From Ascidia mentula (taxonomy: Eukaryota > Chordata > Ascidiacea > Phlebobranchia > Ascidiidae): a stretch of DNA of 64,000 nt. Each line of letters opens with the position of its first letter. The first letter of the stretch is position 1. The notes beneath the pieces were generated by a model. That model was given only the letters and a program-made list of their open reading frames with translations. It had not been told where the DNA came from and did no database searches. The stretch lies in contig OX387199.1 of NCBI GenBank assembly GCA_947561715.1, positions 15,505,001-15,569,000 of the forward strand, read 5' to 3'. Positions 22,421 through 36,126 of the stretch are shown piece by piece. Made by a program: the position numbers and the translations under genes.

Positions 22421-23054
22421 TGAATTAAATAAGGTTTTAACATTACGACATCGTTCCAAATGTCCTTTGATGCCATCAGCAAACTATCAGCTAAGTTTTT
22501 ACACTTCTGGCGTTAATTTTTCTGCAAACCATGTTAATACCGTAATAATAAATCGCATTGCAAAATGCTGCATATCAACAAAGGGCGAGGCACAACCCAA
22601 CGTCTATTTAGGAAGCGTGTGACGGATGAGTGCATTTGGAATTTAACTGGATAGCTGCGCTAAACATGATATTAATTGCTTTCCATTTCCAGGTCGTTTG
22701 TTTGAAAAGCACAAAGGCCACAATAACACATGGTAACTTTGCCATACAAGCTTTGTTTACACTCGTCACTTTAGTTATACAACAGGAAACTTGCAATCGA
22801 ATGTCGTTATGCTGGCTCGTGGGCTTGCGTGAAGCCGCATTATTTACATTTACTTCAGCTAGGCGTGTTCTGTGATTAGTTCAGCAATCCGAGAAATTTT
22901 GCAGGGTGGTGGAGTCGCTGCACTTTATGTGTGTTAAAATGCGCATTTTTTGTTCTGAACTGTAATATATCACTAATCATGGACCGACTTTAGCTTAAGA
23001 AGTAGTTACTCAATTAGGAAGGAAATTTCATTAAAGGAAGTTGTTAGTTCCGTC

Positions 23055-26000
23055 ATGACTAAAGAACTGGAGCAAAGTAATGATCGTTCTGGTGGGCCGT
23101 GCAACGTGCTCGAATTTTACGTGAATGGAAAAAAGGTAATAATGAGCTTCCTTACTTTACCTTCAGATCTTAAATTTAACATAGGTCAGATACACTGGTA
23201 AAAGCCAAAGCTATAAGCCTGCTGGTACACATGGTGAGGCAAACGTTTCAAGTACAACGCTAAGTTCATCATGTGTGCTACATATTGACTGACTGTGCAT
23301 TTGGATCCACTTATATCCACAAATTAAAACCGAATAGCCCTTATAAATATCTTCTAACTGCAGATTACGGAACCAGAGGCTGATCCTGAAGTCACGTTAC
23401 TTACATACCTGCGAAAGAAGTGTAAGAGAAGTATTCTTAAACGCAAATCGTTAAATTATTTTTTTGTTTGGTTGGGTTGGTTGATAATTGGTTTGTTTGG
23501 TGTGTATAATATAAAGCGAACGTAAACTAGTATAAAATTGAGGGTTGTGCACCCCTTGTCTATAGACCATGACATTATTCCTCCTACAATTTACGTATCT
23601 TCCTATGCCGACTATTCACTCACTGTTTAGTAATTTTCCAACACGGTATTTTCCATGCAGTGCGTTTAACGGGGTCGAAGTTGGGATGTGGGGAGGGAGG
23701 TTGTGGAGCTTGTACTGTCATGATCTCCAAATGGGATTCACTCTATAACAAGATTATGTGAATAAACAAAACAAATGGTTGATTGGTTTCTAATTTGAAC
23801 GTTCACTTTGTTTCCTTTCAGTCATTTCTCTGCAAACGCATGTTTGGCTCCAGTGGTTTCTGTTCACGGTTGTGCTGTTACCACTGTGGAAGGAATTGGA
23901 AGCACAAAAACCAAACTTCACGCAGTGCAGGTATTAGATGATGGTTACTTGTTAACCATGACGTAAAGTTTACATATAACTGTTTCGTTATATGGTGTGC
24001 TTTAGGAACGTCTTGCAAAATTCCATGGATCTCAATGCGGTTTCTGTACGCCTGGTATTGTGATGTCAATGTACGCATTATTACGTAACAAAGTGGTACC
24101 GAACGGCGAAGACATAGAGGAATGTTTGCAGGGAAACCTGTGTCGTTGTACAGGATACAGACCAATATTAAGCGGTAATACTAGTGTACATAATCTTGCC
24201 CTTTGCGGTTACTTTAAAATTATTCTATGTTTCGTAGCTTTCAACACATTCATGAACGAAGATGAAGGTTGTCCTATGGGAGCAAACTGCTGTCAAAACA
24301 AACAAACTAGCAACGGTATGTTTGTAAAATGCTGTAGGTTCGGCGACCAGAAACCACATATAGTAATTTACATGTTTACAGTTTGGCATTATTTGCATAA
24401 TGAAGAGAAAAACCCGCGTATTTTACGACAGGCTTACAAAATGGTGAAACCGATACTGCTCAATCTGTTTGTTTCTCAAAATACGATCCAACACAAGATA
24501 TCGTCTTTCCCCCTGAACTTCTGGTAACCATATCAATCGACATCTCTTTAGTAAAACTTTCAAAAAACAATTACTTTTTCAGATCAAATCAAAACACCAA
24601 AGTCCCAAACCTCTGAAGTTCATCGGTGAGCGGACCACGTGGTTTCGTCCGACGTCACTTGATCAGCTGATCGAGATGAAGGGGATTTACCCGGAGGCTC
24701 AGCTTGTTAATGGAAACACTGAAATTGGTGTAGACGCGGCCATAAAAGGGCGGGTTTTAAAACGCGTTGTTACGCCGTTAGATATAAAGGAGTTGAGGCA
24801 AATTGAGATGGACGAAAGAGGTAAACACTACATTGTGATTCAAAATGGATGCATTTCATTTCACTTTCACTGTGAAGTGGCACAAATTGTCTTGTCAACG
24901 TTACATAATTTAGGTATTACGATTGGGCCTTCGTGTACAATGAGTCTAATCAAAGAAGAATTCAAAATCATGATTACATCTGGAACTTATGCAAAATATA
25001 AAACCCAATGTCTAAAATGTATGGTTGAAATGATTCACTGGTTTGCTGGAGATCAAATAAGAAACGTTGCAGTAAGTCAAATGAAACTACTGAAATTGAA
25101 GGAAACCTAATGTAAATTGTCAACAGGCAATCGGAGGCAACATCATGACTGCTAGTCCAATCTCTGATCTTAATCCAATCCTGATGGCAAACGAAAGTCT
25201 TGCAACTTTTAGATCACATTCTCGTGGTGATCGACAAGTTTTAATCGATCAAAACTTTTTCCCCAAGTACAGGACAACCTGTGCGGAGAAGGATGAAGTT
25301 CTACTTTCTGTTTATCTTCCGTTTAATGGAAAGGTAATGTTACTTACGGTAAAATGTATTTGGTTAAAAAACAAAAATCGGTTTTAGGCTTTAGCTTTGT
25401 ACAGCTGCTCGTTTTAAACACTTTCATGATTGTTGTAGAAAATGTTACACTAGTTTAAACTGTTTTTAGGACGAATACATGAAAGCATACAAACAATCAA
25501 AACGCAGAGAAGATGACATCGCTATCGTGAACGCAGCGATGTGTGTCGTCTTTCATCCGGGAACGAACAAAGTGAAGAAATTTGTGGCAGCTTTTGGTGG
25601 AATGGCGGCAACGTCAGTTATGCCGAAAACAACAATGCAGAACATGATCGAAAGGTTGGTATTGCTTGTTTGACAATGAAACTGAGTAATTTCTGTCGTT
25701 TATTAGTATTGCTTCTCTGTATTACACAGTTTTTATTAAAGGTTGGTTTTGTTCGTTTGGAGAAGGCGTTACGTATGAACAAACGTAGGCTACTGTGTGA
25801 AAGTTTTATTGTCCAGAAACTGGGATGACCAACTTTTGCAAGATGTGACAACATGGTTAAGAGAAGACCTACCTCTTGCCTTGGATGCTCCAGGAGGAAT
25901 GGTAAAATACAGAGAAACACTCGCAGCAAGTTTTTTCTTCAAGTTTTTCCTTCACGTTAAGATGTGTCTTGTGGAAAGAGGAATAATTACAGTAAGCACT

Positions 26001-29000
26001 GGTGACAAAATTTGTTCGAATATCTCTAGGTTTTTGTTTGACTTTTGGCAGGAAGAAGTTGAATCAAGAGACAAAACGGCAACTGAATCTTCAACTGTGT
26101 TGCACAAGCGAATTAGCGTTAGAACTTGGCAAGATGTGAGTATGGGTTTTTATTGAACAGCTTTGATTCAATATTTGATTTCTAAAACGATACGTTACTA
26201 CTAATAACGTAACTGCGCTGCACAAGCTGGCAGCATTACTTTAATTATAATGTGTGAAAGTAAACCATTGGCATGACAAAAGTACGGTATCTTAAGTGCA
26301 CTCAATATCCTGCTGATGAATTACTGTGACTTTGTCGTAATTGTCTGTTTTCCTGGCAGGTCACTGGCAACCAAAGTGTGTATGATGACGTTGGGCGACC
26401 AATCCAACATTTATCGGGGAACAAACACACGACGGTAGAGGCGGTTTACGTAGATGATATGCCAACATTTAGTGGTAAGGTTTTGGACTATTTTCACAAT
26501 TATAATATTAACTTAGATTTTTCTGCAGATGAACTTTACTTGTGCTTAGTCACAAGCACGCAGCCACATGCCGACATAAAAAACGTTGACATAACAGAAG
26601 CAATGGCCTGTAGTGGATTTGAAACGTATATCGACCATCGTGATGTACCAGGCTCAAATGTTCTGTCCGTATCTGATCCACAAACAGAAGTTTTTGCGAC
26701 CAAACAGGTCCTTTTCGCTGTACTTTCTCTGTGCTGTGACATTCTAAACCATTGTTTTAGGTAACCTGCGTTGGTCAAGTGATTGGAGCAGTTGTGGCTG
26801 ACACTCAAGCTCATGCTCAAAGAGCAGCACAGTTGGTAAAAGTGGAATACGAGAAGAAAACCCCGGTGATCATTACGATAGAGGTAACACCTAATGCCTT
26901 GGTATTAACAGAATAAATATGTAATTTTGGCATACAGGATGCAATAAAACATCAATCGTTCTTTGAATCATCAAGGAAACTTGTGTACGGTGATGCTGAA
27001 GCAGCTTTGTCTTCGTGTGACCATGTTATCAGGGGAGAAGTCAGGTGACCTAATTTCGTCATAGTTTCTACAAACAAGATCATATCTACAATATATTACT
27101 AATATATATTATATATTACTATTAATGTCCTTACAAACCTGCTAGTTAGTCTGGTGTGTTGCACACAGAGAGTCCTTAAGACAGAGATGAGTTTTTGGTA
27201 GGTGTGTTTTTACTCTTTTTACGTTGTTTTTACAGATACTGACGATGCGTTACAGTGAAATATATTTGTCTCTCACGAAAGTCAATAGATTTTAACTTAG
27301 AAAACATATTGTCCCATAAATGTATAACTAAAACCTATTTTACAAAACAGTACAGGAGGTCAGGAACATTTTTACTTGGAGACACAATCTTGCATTGCTC
27401 TTCCTAAAGGGGAAGATGGCGAAACTGAAATGTTCTGTTCGTGCCAGGATCCAACTGCCCTTCAAAGTGTGGTATGTAATAATTAGTCAATATATGCGGC
27501 ACGTACGATTAACGGCGAAAATCTTTTTGTCTAAACCAGGAAATTATGGGGTCGTAGATGGATAATTAGTTGAATCAAAAATATACAAAACTAGTTGGCA
27601 AAGAAATTTTATGTTCTGTATTTACTGTGTGTCGTATACTTTTCGGCAATTGGTCATGCCATGCGGTCGCAGAAGCATAAAAAGGATAACAGATATAGCG
27701 AGAATGCACCGATGAAATTCTTAGATAAAAAATTTAAATACTGATGGGAAAGTAGGGTTCCGTTTAAAACGAATGTGGGAAATAAGATAAAAAAGGGTTA
27801 AGAACCACTGGTCTAAATGATACTCTTTCTTAAGACTGCCTCTGTTCTTGGAGTTGGGAGAAACAAGATCATAGCACGTGTAAAGAGACTGGGAGGAGGA
27901 TTCGGTGGAAAAGAAACAAGATTTCATTTAATCAGCAATCCGGTTGCAGTGGCTGCGCACAAGTAAGTTACGATATGTGGTTATGGACGATATTTCATTA
28001 CACAACCAATACAGGTGCGGTCGGGCGGTGAGGTGTATTCTGAGTAGAAAGGAAGACATGACTATCACTGGTGGAAGACATCCATTTCTTGAGAAGTACC
28101 AGGTGGATTTTTGTCGTTCTAGGTTAATCTTGGTTGTTTCAACCAAGATATTCCAATTTATAAATGTATGACAAGAAATGCGCATTAAGTGCGAGTTTAC
28201 ACAGGGTAGCCATGGTAGCCATACTGCCGTGCTAACTTCTTGTTTTTGTGAGCAGTGTCTTAAAAAATTAACAGCTTATTTCTAAGGAGTATGTATTTTG
28301 TGGAACTGTATATTGCCAACAAACATGTGTTTCCGGTCAGCACATAACGTGACCATTTGGCGTTATCAGGTGGGATTTATGAATAATGGAAAATTGGTGG
28401 CATTGGTATTAGACATCTACAGCAATGGTGGTAATACAAAAGACCTTTCCACAGCTGTTCTAAACAAGGCATTTATGCACAGCGACAATTGTTACAAGTA
28501 AGACTACAGTATTTTCAGCTTTCAAATAATGTTATGCAGACAACGAAACTGCGTTATTATGCCTTATGGCCTTGAAGTGTTTACACTTCTACATTTAAAT
28601 AAACGAATTTTTACAAACGTTTTCCATCGAATTCAACGAACACCAAGTTTTCAAATTGAAAAAACTCTAATATTACAACAGAATACCGAATGTTTTAATA
28701 CGCGGGAAAGTATGTAAGACCAACATATCGTCGAACACCGCATTTCGAGGTTTTGGCGCCGCACAAGGGTTATTGGTGGTTGAGAGCTGGATGACCAGGA
28801 TTGCCGACTTCCTAAATTTCTCACAAGAAAAGGTTCGGCTGAATGAGAGAATTACCATAATCCAGTTAACACTATTAAGTACTTTATAGATAAGAGATAT
28901 CAACATGTACCAAGAAAACGACGTAACACATTTCAACCAAAAACTAGAGTCATTTCAAGCACGAAGATGTTGGGAAGAATGTATTGAAAAATCAAAAATG

Positions 29001-31131
29001 AAAGAACGGAAGCAAAATATTGAAATATTTAACCAGCAAAACCGGTAAATATTATTCTAAATTAGGTCGAAATATATAAGAAACCGAATTTGTGTTGTTA
29101 TTAATATATTTTACTTTTTATAATTAGGTGGCGTAAACGAGGAATCGCCTGCATACCAACTAAATTTGTGATTGGTGTTTCTTTCGAGCGGTGTCACGGT
29201 GGTGCGTTGGTTCACATCTATACCGACGGCTCGGTTCATCTCTCACATGGCGGCACTGAGATGGGACAAGGTCTGCACACCAAGATGCTACAGGTGCAGC
29301 TGATGAAATACATAATAAATTTGGGCTAGTCATATTGTGCAATCGGTCATGACGTTATAAAATATTCCAACTAGGTTTAATGTTCGGAAAAGAAAAATGC
29401 AATATTAGTGCTGTGTTTTAACATACTGTGTGGTTATGCAGGTTGCTGGGCGGTGTTTAGGAATTCCCACATCCCGTATTCACATTCACGAAACCAGCAC
29501 AAACACTGTTGTGAACACGAGAGCAACCGCAGCAAGTTTCAGCACCGACCTTAACGGAATGGCAGTTAAAGTGTGTGCTTCATGTTGATGATTTACAACT
29601 TTTGGAAACCAAAAATTGGCCAAACGATTAAACTTTTTAAATATTAATAAATAATTCGGAAAAAAAACTTGGAATTTAGGATCATTTTTATTTTAATCAT
29701 TAACTATCAAAATGCCATGGGGCACAGTTGTTGTATTTAAGGATGCTTGTGATACGATTATGGAGCGGCTTCGACCTCTTCGCAAGCAATTCCCAGATAT
29801 GGAGTGGAACGATTTGATTGTGAAAGCTCATTCGGAACGGATCTGTCTCTCAGCTACCGGATACCACAAGTAAATGTGAACTTATTATGCGATATATGTG
29901 AGACGAATACGATTGTTTGTCCTATGCAATCACTTGCTGACGTTAAAACATGTTTCGTGCAAACCTATTTAAAAGTACGTTGCAGAACTCCTGGAATGTA
30001 TTCAAATTGGAATATTAAAACTGGTACAGTGGAAGGTCGCATTGCGTGTTATTTCTCGTACGGAGCAGCTGTGTCAGAAGTTGAGGTGGATTGCCTGACT
30101 GGTGATCACGTGGTGTTGAGGACGGACATTGTTATGGACGTCGGTAGAAGTTTGAATCCGGCCATTGACATTGGACAGGTGAAATCGAATCATTCTTGCG
30201 ATTCTACAAACAGAAAAACAAAAATCAACGCGTGTTTTGGTTCCAAAGATTGAAGGAGCATTCATTCAAGGTTATGGCATGTTTACAATGGAAGAAACTT
30301 TGCATACTCCTACTGGACAACCCTTGAACACGGGTCCCGGTTTTTACAAGATTCCTGGTTTCGGGGATTACCCCAAACAGTTTAATGTCCATCTGCTAAA
30401 GAACTCGGAAAATGATCGAGCGATCTATTCATCAAAGGTAAAAGACAACAATATTAAATACATAGTTGTTTGTTCAAAGGTGTTAGATGTTTTTCATTAA
30501 TTTTTTTTTCTACGCAATGTTAAATGTATGTGGTGTGTTGTACGTCAGCACTCCACAACCACCAGACTACAGACTGGTGTCGGTATTTTCAGACCAACTT
30601 CCAACAAATCTCAATGTAGGGTTTGACATTTTCCGACCAGAACATGATATGTTTTCAAATATAACACGAAGGCTGATCTGACAACTGTGCCCACACATCC
30701 GTAGTGCATAGAAGTTTGGGGACCTCTTTCAAAAATAAAAACATTCAGAATTTTGTTGCTGTCCAATAGGCAATCGGGGAACCTCCACTTTTTCTATCGT
30801 CGACCGTTTTCTTTGCGATAAAAGATGCGATCGGATATGCTCGTAACGACTCTGGTTTGTCCGGATGGTTTCGGTTTGATTCGCCTGCAACATCCGAAGC
30901 CATCCGAATGGCATGTGGTGACGAACTAACGAAACAGGTTTGCAATTTCATTGTACTGCTAATTTAGTTTCGTTTCATATCAATTTTACTCAATTTTGCA
31001 AAGAGATATATTGGCGTAGGCTACATCGTATGTTGATGACTGTGCCTTCATAAAAACGTTTTTTTTAGCACGAACATCACACGTCAGGAGACCAAGAGAA
31101 GATTCTTAACCCGTGGAGCATTCGGGCCTGA
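23055..31131 (+). CDS. XDH: Xanthine dehydrogenase, complete, 30 exons
   Basis: Oxidises hypoxanthine to xanthine and xanthine to urate with a molybdopterin centre, two 2Fe-2S clusters and FAD; normally a cytosolic or peroxisomal homodimer. The ATG at 23055 opens EFYVNGKK. Cluster 1 cysteines are in [17 protein letters not shown] (exon 23661-23757). Cluster 2 is CGFCTPG...LCRCTGYRP (exon 24006-24174). FAD-domain landmarks are [26 protein letters not shown] and NFFPKYR. Molybdenum-domain landmarks are [10 protein letters not shown] (27835-27962), [14 protein letters not shown] (28682-28832), [13 protein letters not shown] (29128-29293) and [11 protein letters not shown] (30770-30937). The last exon (31069-31131) ends NPWSIRA-stop. 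The Glu of GGKE and Arg of TAFRGFG, which hold xanthine in XDH but are changed in aldehyde oxidases, are both kept, as is the catalytic Glu of GEPPLF. Introns are 37-430 bp with normal borders and no break was seen. Confidence 0.95.
27795..27810. mobile_element. hAT-like terminal inverted repeat in XDH intron
   Basis: gggttaagaaccactg is the reverse complement of CAGTGGTTCTTAACCC, a form common to hAT-family ends. It lies 24 bp before the acceptor of exon 27835-27962. The partner end was not found in the intron, so only one end of a MITE may remain. Confidence 0.4.
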
Positions 31132-31172
31132 CGCGAATGGAGACATAAAAATATTAAACTTTATTGTACTCA

Positions 31173-31178
31173 AATAAA
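31173..31178 (+). terminator. Poly(A) signal of xanthine dehydrogenase
   Basis: AATAAA lies 42 bp after the stop codon, in AT-rich sequence. It is the first canonical hexamer downstream. Confidence 0.6.
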
Positions 31179-31179
31179 C

Positions 31180-32039
31180 CGACGACTGAGTATCCATAAT
31201 GTTGCAAAGTAGAGCAATTGAAATAAATTTGGGAACTTTTTCATTTCACGTAGCGTTGTTTTTTTCTGCAGATATTAGTAACTATCAAAAAACAAATAAA
31301 ACTAAAGAGAGCTGCAGACAGGTGTACCCGATGTTTCTACCTAAGTTCTAATCAGTGCAACTGGTGACTGTGACACTGGGCTAGCTTTTAAAGACCTTAT
31401 ATTATTTTTAGAAAATCGCAAGAAATTCCACACGTGTGTTTGAACTTATACAATAGGAGATTCCTATTTGTGCCTCGCTGAGTAGCAGTATTGCGTCGTT
31501 TTGTTTCAGGGGCATCGCAAGCCTACTTGGAGGCTTTGTTTTAGATGTTGCGCTGACAAAGGTAACAATTACCGTTATATGTAGTGAATCCGTCACTAAA
31601 ATTCACAAACTAGGAAAATAAAAACGGTAATTTTCCTGCATTTGGCTATCGAAAATTATAACGCCCCTTTTTAGAGGAAGTGCAGGTATTCACCAGGTCC
31701 GCATTTCCTAGGAACCGCCCTGGTTTTCATATCTCAAAATCAGGTCAATAATGTATGGGTGCGTTTTCAAAACATTTTGTTTTGGATGAGTGCGTCACTG
31801 GTTCATTAAAGTTAGAAATCACTGTTTTTCGCAAATCGGGGCAAATTAGAAGTTTCATAAATGATTGTTTTCGGCGGTCTGTCTGCTTATAACTTTAAAA
31901 AAATTGAGACTCCCCTTTTTTACAAACAAACGTATACCAAATCACTTTTTCAACACACTGCGATGATTTTGTTAGGAAAATTTTGACCTCAAAAAATTGG
32001 AAATAAAAGTATTGCAAAATTTTGTAAGTGTATTAACGT
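31180..32039. other. Intergenic, nothing assigned
   Basis: AT-rich with no convincing ORF or named repeat. The end borders a sulfotransferase relic on the minus strand. Confidence 0.5.
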
Positions 32040-32190
32040 CACGAAATGCATGTTTCTTTCACTAAAGCTAAACCTTGGCTTTTCATTACAACATTACAAT
32101 TCTCATGCATTCGTCTCATACCATTCATTTTAAAACGTTTTCAAACAATTTTTTGCCATTCGTCTTCAAGGACGTTGTTTTTTATGATCC
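32040..32190 (-). pseudogene. Sulfotransferase relic
   Basis: On the minus strand a frame reads LEDEWQKIV, a stop, then KRFKMNGMRRMHENCNVVM. It aligns with FKIKDMRRMYENVDAVTD in the gene at 33181-34444. The in-frame stop and the missing P-loop show that this is a dead copy. Confidence 0.7.
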
Positions 32191-32699
32191 GTAATATCTT
32201 TCACCAGCTGGTTTGGCAATGCTGCACACCTCTTAAAATGTCGAAATTCATGGTCTTCAAGCAAATACCGCAAAAATATAATATGCTCTTTGTACATAAC
32301 AACGTTTTTGCTGAAATAAACTAATTGTTGGAGTTATAATATTGCTTACACTTCGTGAAAATGCAAGTAATATAGCCACGCATAAAACATGGCAATCCCA
32401 ATCGCCCGTCCATGGGGTGGTTAGAAAAATGTGTGCGGATCATAGAAATTCGTGTAAATGTTAGCGGCATAAGCCAGGTGCAATTTTGTGTAGTATTATA
32501 ATTCAAATATGTGACCAACCATAACAGGTGGTTGCGTTAATACCCGAACGTTGTGGCAACACGCATGTTTTCCCTGGCTTAGTTCTGACTACGCTGCATG
32601 TTTCCTGCAATTCATTACTGGAACACTAGACGGAAAGGATGCAGGCGGAGCTAAGCCTTCCTGTAGAGTTAAAAACAAGCTGCTGATACCCTGCTGAAC

Positions 32700-32960
32700 A
32701 ACCACGTTTTTCCTGAATCTTTGTTATAAAACGCCCTCGTAGTAATCGTTCGCTCTCTTAGTCGCTCGTACTCTCTCGGCCCTGTTGTTATTCTCGCCAT
32801 CGCGCTGTAAACGTTTTTCTTTTAATAGTTAATTCGCTGCAATTCAGTCACGTGTTACACGCGCTTGAAACAAATTAAACTTAAGCCACCTGGTATTGCA
32901 ATCGTGTCTTTCAATTAATAAAGAAGTCTGCCACGGAGTCGAACTTAGTAACCTATACAG
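32700..32960 (+). promoter_or_regulatory. LTR- or promoter-like block
   Basis: tgttataaaacgccctcgta has a TATAAAA, followed by pyrimidine-rich tctcttagtcgctcgtactc and, about 190 bp on, AATAAAGAAGTCTG. TATA box, initiator-like run and poly(A) signal in this spacing resemble a solo LTR, but no paired copy, TG...CA ends or target duplication could be shown. Confidence 0.3.
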
Positions 32961-33180
32961 CAAGAACACGCAAGCATACTTTAGCTTTAGCACAGCAGAA
33001 GTGCCGGTGGAATCAATTGGTACGCTGCAACGTTAACTTCGCACATATTTCTATGTTTCCTGGACTTATGTGCGGTTCACAATTGACGAACTAGCTGTGG
33101 GGTGGTTCTGTAGCATGTACTAAGTAGAAAATTTTTACTGAAAATATCGCCTTTTGTAAAGTCTTAAGATAAATTGTGCC

Positions 33181-34444
33181 TTAACGGTGTATGTCTGTTC
33201 TCACTGGAACACCAAGAAAATCACACAGAGGTTTCCAACCTTCCTTTACTTCCAACACCAACAGTTGTATCTTCGGTACAATCTGCAAAAATGGAAAACA
33301 AACCTAAGATGCTGAAAGTTATGTCAACTAATCAGCTGAGCTCGAAAAATATCCAAAATATACTGCCCAGATACATACCTCGTCAAACTGTTCTATTCAG
33401 GTTGATTTAAAATTAACAGAGTGATAACATATGAACGTCCTAATAAAAAAAAATTACACAAAGTTTACACAAAGTTTACAAATGTGTGCAACTGTTAATT
33501 AAACTAACCAACTTGATATTTCTTTCGTGTCTTCTTTTATACCGCATCAAGGCTTCTTGGTGGAGTGCAGCTCGGTAACAAATTGGCCATATTCCACTTC
33601 TTGCAATATGATGGCCTTCAGGACAGAATTAGGCATAACTATTCTCAACCATAATATAGCTAATTCTTCTCCTTGCATGTGAATTTATGCAATAAAGGTG
33701 TGATTGAAATAAATAAATAAATAAAAATGGTATTTACAGGTCAATGCGTTGTAAAAATGTAATTTTGCTCCTGTGTACGCCAACGCCATTGCGAGTCGAA
33801 GAAGGCGATCTTTACTCCACATATTTACTTGGTTCACGTAGCTTTGCGCCCAAGTTCTGTTCTCACGAGTTGTTAAAAACACCTACAAATATATTTTTGT
33901 CAGCTTGTTGTCATCGCATAACGTTGGTGCACAAATAATTTTGACGTTGCTGACATCATAAATACAACTTAAATTTGTACATAGAAAATGTATTGCACAT
34001 TAGTAAAACTAATATGGATCTGCTGGTAACAAGATGCCCTGACAGCCGGTGGATCAGCACCTTTGCGCAAGTTAATGTTTAAACGGAAAAAACATATTTC
34101 GCCTGATGAGACATCAACTTCAATACTGCTTGCCTCTCACACAGTTATGTACATACAGTACCCTTTTTAGAAGACAAGTTTAAATTTTCACACCTTAATA
34201 TCAGGAAATGCATCAAATATTTCCTCCCAGTAAACATCGCAAGGTCCATCCGTAACTGCATCAACATTCTCATACATTCGTCTCATGTCTTTAATTTTAA
34301 AACCCTCTCGAATTTGTTTCTGCCATTCGTCCCGAGATAATAGAAATTCTCCATCCAATCATACACTTCATAACCGAGGATTTTCAAAGCTGCAGCCATA
34401 GTTTTAGTTCCAGTTTTTGGCAAACCAGCAACTAAAACTTTCAT
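33181..34444 (-). CDS. P-loop sulfotransferase (Sulfotransfer_4-like), possibly broken
   Basis: Members transfer sulfate from PAPS to an acceptor that is not known for this family. The first exon (34444-34194) starts ATG and carries the PAPS-binding P-loop in MKVLVAGLPKTGTKTMAAAL, then YDWMENFYYLG and an RRMYENVDAVTD block, and ends DAFPDIK at a GTGTGA donor. A second exon (33882-33738) reads FLTTRENRTWAQSYVNQVN and MWSKDRLLRLAMALAYTG. A last exon (33282-33181) reads LLVLEVKEGWKPLCDFLGVP and ends at TAA 33183-33181. In exon 1 one base is missing near 34332 (ctcgggacg), shifting frame between YYLG and the following WQKQ. That is either a disabling mutation or a sequence error. An exon between the last two may exist but was not recognised. 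Confidence 0.72.
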
Positions 34445-35335
34445 TTTGTCGACTTTAAATAGAACTTACCGGTAGTGTGTTAACTTCTAAACCCATTTAA
34501 TGGCAGTTAAAATGCAAAGTATTTGGTGCTTAACTCAAGTTTGCTTAAAAATATTTGTGAACAAAATGTGAGGCTACGGTTGACAAAGCAGAATAAGATT
34601 TATCTATTCATGTCTAACGAAAATAAACTCAATTTCATTAAACTTTGTTCCATGGTAATTATTACCACAAATCTGTACAAGATAGTTACGTCACAACGAC
34701 GACCGTGCTAACGCTACCGTAAACGGACTAAAGTGCATTCAAATACTGGCAATAAATGTTGCCAGGAGTCTGATGCTGGCAGTTTCCGCATGACTGGCCA
34801 GGAATTTTCAAGTTCACGTCAGCTTTGTGGGCTTGCTAGTTGAAAACAAGAAACGTGATATTTATCTGTCGGATGTCAAGCTAAGTTATACATCCATACA
34901 AGATGATGGATGTTCTTCTGTGGGTTTTAAATTCTTAATTTCATTATGCTTAAATACTAATTTTATTATGTAGGCGATACAGCAAAACTGGTGCTTCGGA
35001 ATCCATGTTTTTATCTAATTGTTAATTTGAACAAATATTTGGCGCTTTGGGCGATTTGGTAAGGTTTCTCAAAGCTGTTATGTCCGCTTTACGAATACGG
35101 GTTTAAAGTTGTCTTAATTGTTCACTAATATAATTCGAATGCAAATACCGTACTACATACCACAGTATTCGTTTAAAAAAATTCAAAAGGTAATTTTGCC
35201 TCACAGTAAAATGTGACAGGACATCTTGCGACATTCATGAAACAGAATTGTGTTGATTAAACATCCCCTATTTCAACCAACCTCAATTGCTTGTTGACTT
35301 GTCTCGCCTCGGCGATTTCGACTAGTCAGCAACCA
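34445..35335. other. Between sulfotransferase copies, no gene
   Basis: AT-rich DNA. It should contain the promoter of the minus-strand gene starting at 34444, but no TATA box is convincing. Confidence 0.5.
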
Positions 35336-35574
35336 TGTCGACACACACAAAGCCGCAAGTGCCAGTGGGCGGTACTAAAACCATGACGTCAGTTTCAAAA
35401 TTGCTAGAATGCGATGTTTACGGCTGGATAGAAAACTTTTATTACCTCGGAAACGACTGACAAAGGCAAGTTGGGGAAGGTTTTAAAATCGGGGACATGA
35501 TGCGGATATGTGAGACTGTTGATGTTGCAGTTGATATTCCGTCTAATCGTTATATATTCGATGCATTTCCAAAG
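35336..35574 (+). pseudogene. Sulfotransferase first-exon relic, plus strand
   Basis: The frame shows GGTKTM at the P-loop position (degraded GTKTM), then YGWIENFYYLGND, a TGA where the family has Trp, and GEGFKIGDMMRICETVDVAVD. It ends FDAFPK at a GTAAAG donor like the exon at 34194-34444. It is transcribed opposite to that gene. Confidence 0.75.
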
Positions 35575-35769
35575 GTAAAGAAAATCAATATCCGCTTATT
35601 AACACATCTCAAAGATGTAAGTTATGGATAATTCTGTTAAAACCAATACAGGTGTCATTAATTACTTGAGATAATGAAAGTTGAATGATTGAGTTAACAT
35701 TCCTATAGATTTGTCTCAAAGTCCCCGTTTGAAAACCTCCTGATACATGTTTTGGACCTTCGCCTCAAA

Positions 35770-35900
35770 AAATGGAAATTCTCTCCACACGTATAGACTT
35801 CTTAAATAAAGTTGAATATCGGACATCCATTACAGCATCAGAGTTCTCATGCATTCGCCTCAGACTTTTTATTTTGACTCGAACATGTTTTTTTTTGACC
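35770..35900 (-). pseudogene. Sulfotransferase fragment
   Basis: The minus-strand frame includes VKIKSLRRMHENSDAVMDV, matching the RRMYENVDAVTD region of the gene at 33181-34444. Upstream the match is lost. Third degraded copy in 4 kb. Confidence 0.6.
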
Positions 35901-36126
35901 TTGTGCTGTAAAATTTTGAAATTGTCCCGGGTATTGTCTAGTGAAATTTTTAATGCCATGTATTTCAATGATGTTTCCAGGTAGCCATTGTGGTCCAGAC
36001 GAGTAGTTGCAGGCATACACAAACGGACCGATGGCTTGATTCATTTCTGGCGTACGTTGATCACTGCTGTGATGAGGTGCGAAAAGTGACAGCAGGGTTC
36101 GCGGTTGACGACCATGTAAATCGCTA

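Noticed and set aside
30540..30690. Extra xanthine dehydrogenase exon
   Set aside because: The family alignment runs directly from YSSK (30437) to AIGEPP (30770). This stretch has no counterpart and is intronic.
23055..31131. Aldehyde oxidase instead of xanthine dehydrogenase
   Set aside because: The Glu in GGKE and Arg in TAFRGFG are both kept. Aldehyde oxidases usually change these.
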